Assembly (NCBI GenBank): GCA_049606855.1
Contig: JBMYVY010000002.1
Coordinates: 124,001 to 188,000 of the forward strand
Length of the DNA stretch: 64,000 nucleotides
Origin: JBELHR01 sp049606855
Lineage (GTDB): Bacteria > Bacteroidota > Bacteroidia > Flavobacteriales > Flavobacteriaceae
Reading direction: 5' to 3'
In this document: one piece after another, positions 57,399 to 64,000 of the stretch
Numbering within the stretch: the stretch's first letter is position 1
Layout: each line of letters opens with the position of its first letter
Notes under the pieces: model-generated
Told to the model about the DNA's origin: nothing
The model's database searches: none
Seen by the model: only the letters and a program-made list of their open reading frames with translations
Program-made: the position numbers and the translations under genes

Positions 57399-57728
57399 TT
57401 ATTCAGCTTTAAACGTCACGTGCATGGTGTATAATTTCTTTTGAACTCCATCAATACCTTCAACAGCTTGATAATTCAAAGTACTCTTAATAAATTTCTC
57501 AACATCCTCATCTTCAGTTTGCACATCAACTACTAAAAGTTCATTCTTTTGAGTAACTGCAAAAACGATTCGAGCGTCAACATCTTTGGATAAATCATTG
57601 TTGTAATTCTCCAATAAACCATCTACTTTTTCCTGCAAAGCCTTTGTTGGCTCAACTGGTGTATTAGCAGCGTTTACTCCTGAAACAAGTCCTACTAACA
57701 ACATTACGAATAAAGCAAATCTTTTCAT
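57399..57728 (-). CDS. Small secreted protein, tandem copy C (divergent)
   Basis: A 109-residue exported protein: signal peptide MKRFALFVMLLVGLVSGVNAA, then EPTKALQEKVDGLLENYNN...IVFAVTQKNELLVVDVQTEDEDVEKFIKSTLNYQAVEGIDGVQKKLYTMHVTFKAE. The order of blocks (PTK, QNQ/QEKVD, FMVT/FAVT, FIKSxLNY, YTM) matches copies A and B, but identity is lower. It has its own terminator and no ECF-type promoter that I can see, so control differs from A and B. Confidence 0.72.
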   Translation of the reverse strand: MKRFALFVMLLVGLVSGVNAANTPVEPTKALQEKVDGLLENYNNDLSKDVDARIVFAVTQKNELLVVDVQTEDEDVEKFIKSTLNYQAVEGIDGVQKKLYTMHVTFKAE

Positions 57729-57861
57729 TTTTTGTGATTTAATTGTATTATTTAGTTTACGTCTATTTGACTCTGCAAATTTCGTTATAAATGTTAATTG
57801 TCAATGAGTTATAATTACACATTAACAAATATTTAGCTATGATTTAAGTTTTATTTTGGTT

Positions 57862-59772
57862 TTAAAACTGCCAAGGATCTGCGTCTTCTGGAATACGTGC
57901 ATCTTCTTTTATTACCCATTGATTATTTATCCATTTAACGATTGCATCTTGATAAATCCAGTCCTCGGTTTCAGCATCACCACCTATCCGCCCGTAGCTA
58001 TGAATTTCATCACCATTTTCATTTATTAGCTGATAAACATCGTCACCGTTTCCCGATATATAAGAGCTGGTTAAATCCGCCTTTTTATTAAAATATTTAT
58101 CAAAACCAACATTAGCTATAATTACTGACTCCAGTGAACCAATCGCTAAATCATTCAAAAGTAAGCCAGCTCCTGAGGGGCTTTGATTGGCATTTATAAA
58201 TTTCAGAATTTTCCAATGAGACAAATTTACCTGATAATCAGAAAAATTAGTAAGCTCAATATATCTTGCACTATGATCATTTATGGGGTCTGCAACCTCT
58301 GTAATTCGAATTTTGGGAAACTCCCAACTGCACGAAGCTTCGTTCTCTTTGACTGCAATATCATCAGAATAAACAAGTCTAAGTCTACCATTACTGTAAA
58401 CCCCTTGAAGATCATATAAGTTATTCTCAATAACCTTTGAGCCAATTCTGCTACTGTTATAAGTAGAGATTAACATTGTTTCATTAGAATGACAATTTTT
58501 GATTTTTCGATTAGTCAACCCTAGCCCATAAGAATTAATCAACTTTTTACCCCATGTTTGTGGTTCAAACTCCCAGTTTTTAAGTCTTATAAACGTGTTG
58601 TTTTCCAAACCTTCATTTTCCAAGGGAGGAGTAATAGTTTCTGTATAAAAAATATGCTCATTATAAACATCCCTTGGCAGTTCTTCAATTCGCTCATGTT
58701 CTTGGTTCCAATAACCCAGTTCCAAGGAATTATCATTTTTAAACAAGGTCATTCCATTGAGCTTGATTAAATACCACCCGCCCCAATTCAATAGTTTTTC
58801 ATCAATCAATTCCTCTAACAAAATCCTTACTCCGAGTTGCTCATCTTGCAAAATCAATTCATTTTTAAAATTTCCTTCTTCACCAGAAGAAACTAATTGA
58901 AGCTTTAGTATCTGCTCCATATCAGAGTCAAAATGTTGCCATTCTCCATTTTCTAGCTGATTCAATTCTGATAAGCTTGTATTGTAAATGTCCTCCTCAC
59001 ATACCGCTTGAGAGGTTTTTAAAAAATCGTCAATCCTTCTTGGTGAAAAATACATCCTTGAATATTTCTTTTGAGCAACTACGTGAAGAGAATAAGCTCC
59101 TGCATTCAATTTTTCATCCTTAAAATCGTTAAATCCATCAATTTGCAATTGACCTACTTTGGTCGGAAAATCACAGTCCAATCTTTGAAACAACTCATGT
59201 ACGTAATCAGAAGAATTTCTGGAGCCAACATAAACCTCATGGTCAAAGTAAATGTCCGGAAGTTCATATAAAATATTCTCTACAACCCTTTCGTCTAAAG
59301 AATGAACAAATGCTTGATCAACCTCACAGGTACTCTCAATATGGTTTACCCATTGTTCAAAAACCAAGGGCCTCAATTCATTCATGTTACCGCTAGCTTG
59401 ACCAATTTGAATCACTCCATAGACAGATCCTATTGCCAAACCATTGAGATTGATTTTAAGTTTTTCTCCTAATTTAAAATCTAAATACAATGACCTACGG
59501 TCCAACCATAGATTTAACCCGTATTGATCACCACTAGCATCCTGTATAATAAGAGATTTATAAAACTCACCGAATTCATCGCTACTTATTACCTGTCCTT
59601 CAATAATCCAATCATTCTCAAACACATAAATATTCCCGTATTGGTATTGATCTAATACTTGCGATATTTCAACGTTTTTAATCCATTCGCTTGCATTACA
59701 ATCTACCTCGATAAACTCAGGCGATTGTATACATGAGATGATAATAAAAAATACTGCATAAAAACCCTTCAT
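57862..59772 (-). CDS. DUF5689 and lamin-tail-domain lipoprotein
   Basis: A 636-residue exported lipoprotein (MKGFYAVFFIIISC, lipid Cys near residue 14). The N-terminal region (about 20-130) resembles DUF5689 (QVLDQYQYGNIYVFENDWIIEGQVISSDEFGEFYKSLIIQDASGDQYGLNLWLD), with a possible second copy at 270-400; the C-terminal 130 residues (from about 486: IRITEVADPINDHSARYIELTNFSDYQVNLSHWKI...) are a lamin-tail domain, often found beside nucleases. Its ATG overlaps the receptor-like gene stop by 4 bp (ATGA). Probable surface partner of that barrel; binding role inferred. Confidence 0.8.
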   Translation of the reverse strand: MKGFYAVFFIIISCIQSPEFIEVDCNASEWIKNVEISQVLDQYQYGNIYVFENDWIIEGQVISSDEFGEFYKSLIIQDASGDQYGLNLWLDRRSLYLDFKLGEKLKINLNGLAIGSVYGVIQIGQASGNMNELRPLVFEQWVNHIESTCEVDQAFVHSLDERVVENILYELPDIYFDHEVYVGSRNSSDYVHELFQRLDCDFPTKVGQLQIDGFNDFKDEKLNAGAYSLHVVAQKKYSRMYFSPRRIDDFLKTSQAVCEEDIYNTSLSELNQLENGEWQHFDSDMEQILKLQLVSSGEEGNFKNELILQDEQLGVRILLEELIDEKLLNWGGWYLIKLNGMTLFKNDNSLELGYWNQEHERIEELPRDVYNEHIFYTETITPPLENEGLENNTFIRLKNWEFEPQTWGKKLINSYGLGLTNRKIKNCHSNETMLISTYNSSRIGSKVIENNLYDLQGVYSNGRLRLVYSDDIAVKENEASCSWEFPKIRITEVADPINDHSARYIELTNFSDYQVNLSHWKILKFINANQSPSGAGLLLNDLAIGSLESVIIANVGFDKYFNKKADLTSSYISGNGDDVYQLINENGDEIHSYGRIGGDAETEDWIYQDAIVKWINNQWVIKEDARIPEDADPWQF

Positions 59773-61979
59773 ATGCTTAGTCTTAAGTTTAAAAAAAATG
59801 ATCGGCCTCGATCGTACCAATAGCGATTTGAAGGGATAAAATTTTCCTCATCCGTACTGATTCTAGAAGTTTCAAAACCACCCTTTTTGTATTCTTGTCC
59901 GAGAATATTTTGAATACTAACAAAAATTGAAACAAAGTAATTTTCACCCTTCAATGATTTTCCTGCAACTAGATTGACTAAACTGATATCATCCAAAATT
60001 TCAGGTTGATGGTGTTCTTGAATAGCAAGATTTAAAAAATCATAATCGATAAGTCTTTTCTTTAATAAATGAAAGGAAAGCTCAAACCAATAGTAATCTT
60101 GAGATCTATAATTTATTCCCATTGCGTAAATAGATTTTGGCCCGGCACTTAACTCTTTGTTTTTTAAAGGCACCCTCCAAGCTTGGCCTGGGAGGTTTGA
60201 TATTGTGATTTGTGCATCTGACAAGTATTTTTGAGAGCTTTTTCTTATTGCCCCGTTAAGCAATAGTTGATCACTAATAGGATATTCAAGGGTCCAATCA
60301 AGACTAATAAATCGTGAAGACAAATAATCAATTTCCTGATTCAAAAATTGATATTGATACCCTAAAAAGTCATCTGTATAAAAACGTTGAATCTGTTTTG
60401 GTTGACGATGGTAAACGGCTTTTAAGTTTAGCCTTGATCGTAAGTTCCTGTAGTTGTTTTCAATTTGGATTCCTCCTTTAAAAAAAGATTCCTCAATATT
60501 TGAAAGCATTTCATTTGAATATCTAATCTCTTTAAAAGGATTACTTTTTGAAAAAGAGTCCGTACCCAAATATAAACCAATAACAGCATTCCGAACTCCT
60601 TTATAATTTACGTTTGCACCAACAGAAATTTCTCTCGAAACATTTGATTCACTCGTCCCTTTGCCGAAATAATCCTCATGATTAAAACCTCCTACTCTTT
60701 GTTTACTATCCAAAGCTAATTTGGCTGTGACTCTCCATTCCCATAATTGCTTTAGATTCTCATATAAAAAAGTTGTACTCAAATTGAACAACAACAACTT
60801 ATAATCAAAATTTATCTTGTCTCCTGAGCTTAAAACTTCCTCAAAATCAATATCGTATTTTGATTTTGAATAATAATCAATGTTCCTTACTCCTTGGGCT
60901 CCCAATAAATCTTCAATGATTTGATAGTTAAAAAACTGACTGTTTCGAAGCCTTACCTCTACAAAACCCCTATCGTACTTATGCAATGCAAAAAGTTGCC
61001 CGTTGAGTTTTTTTTCAATTTCACCAATCAAAATATATGCTGCTTCATCTCGCTCTTTATTTACACTATTTATCCATTGAAAATCTATCTGCCCCGAACC
61101 CTGTGAATTCCAATAATTCTGGAGTTCATGAGCTCTTTCAAAATCCTTTTTATAAACTGAGTAACTGGGGAAGTTTCTATAATAATCAGGTGCTATATTG
61201 GGTGCATTTTGAGCATTAATTCTGTTCTGGTTCTCTTTACTAAAAGACAACATCAGTCCCCAATCAACAGGACCAAAACCTCCTTCAATAAAAGTGCTTA
61301 AATTAAACTGAGTTCTAACTTTGGTGAAATATTGAACATCTCCTTGCCTTCCAAAATTGGGGTTGTAATGAACACCCTTTAACTCGATGAGTTCTTCAGT
61401 CATTGGATTACTCATATTTCTAGTGGTTTGAACTCCTATAAATCCAATGAGAAATTTTTCAAATTTTTTAACCGAAGAGAGACTAATTGAACGATATGGG
61501 CTTCCCTTTTTATCCCCATACCGAAGCCCGATTAAATTAAACCATTTTTGATTATTTGAACTAAACATGAGCCTCCCAGAGTACAAACCTGTACTCAAAC
61601 TCGTGGTCATGCTTAACTGACTCCTCAATCCATTTGGATCTAAAATTATTTGACTCCCATTAAATGGAGCATGCACATTGGAGTTAAACCAATGGATTCT
61701 ACTTCGATTTCTCAGTAAATCATTAACTCCAGATAGTTGATTCCATTCAACTCGCCCCGTCCAAAGCTCATTAATTACAAAATTATTCAAATACAACAAT
61801 TCATGTCTTCGATCGACGCCGTAGGAGGAATAGAAGGCCCCAGACCAAACATATTGTTCCGATCGTGAATAGAAATCTTCTCTTGCATTCAAAAAGCCAA
61901 TACTGTTGAGCATGCTTGATTGGCCTCGACAAGCAAGGCCAATCAGGCACAAACCCAACCTTAACCCAAAATATTTCAT
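59769..61979 (-). CDS. TonB-dependent-receptor-like outer-membrane barrel, short N-terminus
   Basis: A 736-residue outer-membrane protein. After a short signal (KYFGLRLGLCLIGLACRGQ) it enters at once a plug-like stretch (SSMLNSIGFLNAREDFYSRSEQYVWSGAFYSSYGVDRRHELLYLNNFVINELWTGRVEWNQLSGVNDLLRNR) and then a long barrel ending SNRYWYDRGRSFFLNLRLSI. Relatives of about 900 residues, as I recall them, carry a carboxypeptidase-like domain and a full plug before this point; both are missing. Whether it still interacts with TonB is doubtful. Coupled to the DUF5689 lipoprotein and divergent from the secreted EEP gene (40 bp). Confidence 0.75.
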   Translation of the reverse strand: MKYFGLRLGLCLIGLACRGQSSMLNSIGFLNAREDFYSRSEQYVWSGAFYSSYGVDRRHELLYLNNFVINELWTGRVEWNQLSGVNDLLRNRSRIHWFNSNVHAPFNGSQIILDPNGLRSQLSMTTSLSTGLYSGRLMFSSNNQKWFNLIGLRYGDKKGSPYRSISLSSVKKFEKFLIGFIGVQTTRNMSNPMTEELIELKGVHYNPNFGRQGDVQYFTKVRTQFNLSTFIEGGFGPVDWGLMLSFSKENQNRINAQNAPNIAPDYYRNFPSYSVYKKDFERAHELQNYWNSQGSGQIDFQWINSVNKERDEAAYILIGEIEKKLNGQLFALHKYDRGFVEVRLRNSQFFNYQIIEDLLGAQGVRNIDYYSKSKYDIDFEEVLSSGDKINFDYKLLLFNLSTTFLYENLKQLWEWRVTAKLALDSKQRVGGFNHEDYFGKGTSESNVSREISVGANVNYKGVRNAVIGLYLGTDSFSKSNPFKEIRYSNEMLSNIEESFFKGGIQIENNYRNLRSRLNLKAVYHRQPKQIQRFYTDDFLGYQYQFLNQEIDYLSSRFISLDWTLEYPISDQLLLNGAIRKSSQKYLSDAQITISNLPGQAWRVPLKNKELSAGPKSIYAMGINYRSQDYYWFELSFHLLKKRLIDYDFLNLAIQEHHQPEILDDISLVNLVAGKSLKGENYFVSIFVSIQNILGQEYKKGGFETSRISTDEENFIPSNRYWYDRGRSFFLNLRLSI

Positions 61980-62019
61980 AGCGATAAGAAAACGATTTAA
62001 CGAACGTTTTTATTATGCT

Positions 62020-62979
62020 ATGAGACAGACAATTATCATTTTACTTTTTTCCTTTAAGCTCTATTCTCAAGAATTCAAACAAGTCGCTTTTTATAATTTA
62101 GAAAACTTATTTGACACCATTGACAATCCAGAGACCTGGGATGATCAACGCACTCCTAATGGAGTTTATCACTACAATTCAAAGGTGTATAAAACTAAAG
62201 TAAACCATATGGCAAAGGTTCTTGCCGATTTGTATAATCACGCAAATGAATCAGGAGTTGCCTTAACTGGATTAGTTGAATTAGAAAATAGAGCGGTTTT
62301 GGTCGATTTAATTAATTCTAAACATTTACAGTCCTTTAAATTAAATATTATTCACGAGGATTCTCCCGATAAGCGCGGTATTGATGTGGCACTTTTATAT
62401 GACCCAAATCAATTTACTCCTATCAATTATGAGTATCATGAAGTAAGGCTTTGGGATAAAGAATCTTATCGAATCTACACAAGAGATATCCTAGAAGTCC
62501 AGGGTTATTTAGGTGATCGCGAAGTATATGTATTTGTAAATCACTGGCCCTCTAGGAGAGGAGGTAAAAAAAGATCAAGTCATTTGAGGTTAGCAGCAAG
62601 TCAAGTTCTAAAAAAACGAATGAAAGCCATAGTACAGAGGAACAAAGAAGTATTAATTATTGCTATGGGTGATTTCAATGATGACCCAAATGACCTCAGT
62701 TTGAAAAACCTGGACAGTCTATTGCACAATCCGTTTAAACGATTATATGAACTTGGGAATCACACCTTAGTATACAATGACAGAACAAATCTATTCGACC
62801 AAATTTTGATTAACAAAGCAAGCTCTGTAGAAAAAATCTGCATTTTCAACCCGGAATACCTTATTCAAAATAAAGGCAGATACAAAGGATACCCATTGCG
62901 ATCATATGCCGGTCATGTGTTTCAGGGAGGATATAGCGACCATTATCCTGTATACATAAGTATTAATCTATCTCCTTGA
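62020..62979 (+). CDS. Secreted endonuclease/exonuclease/phosphatase family protein
   Basis: A 319-residue EEP-fold protein with signal peptide MRQTIIILLFSFKLYSQ. Catalytic blocks: AFYNLENLFDTID, TGLVELENRA, RGIDVALLYDP, VNHWPSRRGG, MGDFNDDPND, SDHYPVYI. It is a paralogue of the protein at 55399 but exported. The ATG at 62020 is chosen because it gives the signal peptide; an in-frame ATG at 61906 lies within the divergent receptor gene. Likely an extracellular or periplasmic phosphodiesterase/nuclease acting with the receptor and lipoprotein. Confidence 0.9.
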   Translation: MRQTIIILLFSFKLYSQEFKQVAFYNLENLFDTIDNPETWDDQRTPNGVYHYNSKVYKTKVNHMAKVLADLYNHANESGVALTGLVELENRAVLVDLINSKHLQSFKLNIIHEDSPDKRGIDVALLYDPNQFTPINYEYHEVRLWDKESYRIYTRDILEVQGYLGDREVYVFVNHWPSRRGGKKRSSHLRLAASQVLKKRMKAIVQRNKEVLIIAMGDFNDDPNDLSLKNLDSLLHNPFKRLYELGNHTLVYNDRTNLFDQILINKASSVEKICIFNPEYLIQNKGRYKGYPLRSYAGHVFQGGYSDHYPVYISINLSP

Positions 62980-62991
62980 ATTTTTGTATCT

Positions 62992-62999
62992 TAACTTTG
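62992..62999 (+). promoter_or_regulatory. -7 box (TAACTTTG) of the APC permease gene
   Basis: TAACTTTG 31 bp before the ATG at 63031; a TTG is 13 bp further upstream. Separates the permease from the EEP gene. Confidence 0.45.
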
Positions 63000-63030
63000 T
63001 TTTACCTCCCTCCAAAAAAATATCTTAATC

Positions 63031-64000
63031 ATGTCAGATTCAAAAAAACACACCAAACTTGGAGAATTAGCAGCAACCGCAATTTCAGGTAATGACATCA
63101 GCTCCTCTTGTCTTTATGTTTCAGCACTTGCCATTGTTTATTCAGGTCAATATGCATGGATTGCGCTTTTAATGGTGGCAGCTGTTCTGTTTTTGTATAG
63201 AAAAATTTACGGCGAAGTCGTTGGCGCACTGCCACTCAATGGAGGGGCCTATAATGCGTTGCTAAATACCACAAGTAAATCAACAGCATCGGTAGCTGCT
63301 ACTTTGACTATACTCTCTTATATGGCCACTGCTGTAATATCAGCCAATGAAGCTATGCATTATCTTCATTCCTTATGGGAAAGTATTCCCGTTATTATCG
63401 CCACGATTATTCTCTTGAGTATATTTATGATTCTCAGCATTATTGGAATTTCCGAATCTGCTGTAGTCGCAATATTTATTTTTATATTTCATCTAAGCTC
63501 ATTGGTGATACTTTCAAGTTTGTGCTTTTATTATCTGTTTGAAAATGGCTTTACAATATTTGAACAAAATAATGCTCAAGAAGTCCCCTATGGCTCGGTC
63601 ACAACAGCTTTGTTTTTTGGATTTTCGGCCGCTATGCTAGGAATATCTGGCTTCGAAAGTTCAGCTAACTTTGTAGAAGAACAAAAAAAAGGTGTTTTCC
63701 CGAAAACTTTGAGAAACATGTGGGTGGTTGTTTCAATTATCAACCCGCTTATTGCTTTCCTTGCTTTATCTATGTTGACGACGCATCAAGTAGGCGAAAA
63801 CCAAAATGCTTTGTTATCAGTGATGGGTGAAATGTCTGGAGGGTCATGGCTAGCTACATTAGTTTCCATTGATGCTGTTCTTGTATTATCCGGAGCCGTA
63901 TTAACAAGTTTTGTTGGGGTGACAGGACTAATTCACAGAATGACTTTAGACCGTGTTTTACCCCCATTTTTATTGAAAAAAAGTAAAAATGGATCCTATT
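63031..64000 (+). CDS. APC-family amino acid permease (5' part; continues past the window)
   Basis: The first 323 codons are open to the window edge. After MSDSKKHTKLGELAATAISGNDISSSCLYVSALAIVYSG come hydrophobic helices, GALPLNGGAYNALLNTTSKSTA between helices 2 and 3, and FGFSAAMLGISGFESSANFVEEQKKGVFPKTLRNMW, the APC-type segment with GFESS. At least eight helices are visible. Family members import amino acids or polyamines by proton symport; substrate unknown. The ATG at 63031 is the first in frame. Confidence 0.87.
   Translation, partial: MSDSKKHTKLGELAATAISGNDISSSCLYVSALAIVYSGQYAWIALLMVAAVLFLYRKIYGEVVGALPLNGGAYNALLNTTSKSTASVAATLTILSYMATAVISANEAMHYLHSLWESIPVIIATIILLSIFMILSIIGISESAVVAIFIFIFHLSSLVILSSLCFYYLFENGFTIFEQNNAQEVPYGSVTTALFFGFSAAMLGISGFESSANFVEEQKKGVFPKTLRNMWVVVSIINPLIAFLALSMLTTHQVGENQNALLSVMGEMSGGSWLATLVSIDAVLVLSGAVLTSFVGVTGLIHRMTLDRVLPPFLLKKSKNGSY

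Noticed and set aside
1..64000. tRNA or rRNA genes, insertion sequences, phage or integrase genes
   Set aside because: Gaps between genes are short, and I saw no tRNA-like arms, transposase or recombinase motifs in any of them.

Overview
The window is a chromosomal segment of an AT-rich member of the Bacteroidota, most likely a marine-type Flavobacteriales. Evidence: many intergenic promoters have the Bacteroidota -7 box TAnnTTTG, the best with TTG about 19-20 bp upstream (sufE, bioB, the ketoacyl synthase gene). Shine-Dalgarno sequences are scarce. There are TonB-dependent receptors with a carboxypeptidase-like N-terminal domain, a protease with a type IX secretion (gliding-motility type) C-terminus, DUF2911, DUF3078, DUF2480, DUF4286 and DUF5689 proteins, and atpD-atpC standing alone with a short epsilon subunit. 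I saw no rRNA, tRNA, CRISPR array, insertion sequence, prophage or integrase. No gene-free gap exceeds 300 bp; the longest is 14891-15176.

Layout. 1-7 kb: end of a bacilliredoxin gene, an HD hydrolase, a small lipoprotein, then leftward leuS - NtrY-like kinase - enoyl-CoA hydratase. 6.5-11.2 kb: leftward SCO1-like gene and a feoA-feoB-Cys-rich peptide-panE-DUF2911 run. 11.2-19.6 kb: rseP, then a biotin region (bioF-bioD-bioA, a membrane-anchored LuxR regulator, a FabF-like ketoacyl synthase, bioB). 19.6-30 kb: atpD-atpC, an SGNH lipoprotein with its TonB receptor, and a 1204-residue secreted metalloprotease. 29.7-34.7 kb: ribF, serS, a 46-residue gene, DUF4286, rsmA, mgtE. 34.7-38 kb: a two-component system whose kinase gene follows a Gly-rich mini-gene and an intrinsic terminator. 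38-49 kb: mutS, two SPOUT methyltransferases, tatA, an O-methyltransferase, an ECF sigma/zinc-finger anti-sigma pair, panB, a dehydrogenase-VOC fusion, aspartate kinase, fbp, sod. 49-55.4 kb: purF-pfkB diverging from sufE-sufT-DUF2480-DUF3078, then hflX. 55.4-63 kb: accessory exported region with two endonuclease/exonuclease/phosphatase proteins, three tandem small secreted paralogues, a DUF5689/lamin-tail lipoprotein and a TonB-receptor-like barrel. An APC permease gene runs off the right end.

How it fits together. Most genes are core metabolism or maintenance. The parts most worth attention are: (1) three ECF-type promoters (TTGnAACAT, 16-17 bp spacer measured from the C of AAC, CGTCT), each upstream of a tiny gene and unlike the housekeeping promoters; (2) the 57.9-63 kb receptor/lipoprotein/secreted-nuclease locus, which looks like a nucleic-acid or phosphodiester scavenging system; (3) the biotin region with its own membrane transcription factor and ketoacyl synthase; (4) the peptide-terminator-kinase-regulator unit at 35-37.4 kb; (5) an unusual 2-hydroxyacid dehydrogenase-glyoxalase fusion. 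Function assignments come from motif recognition by eye, without database searches.
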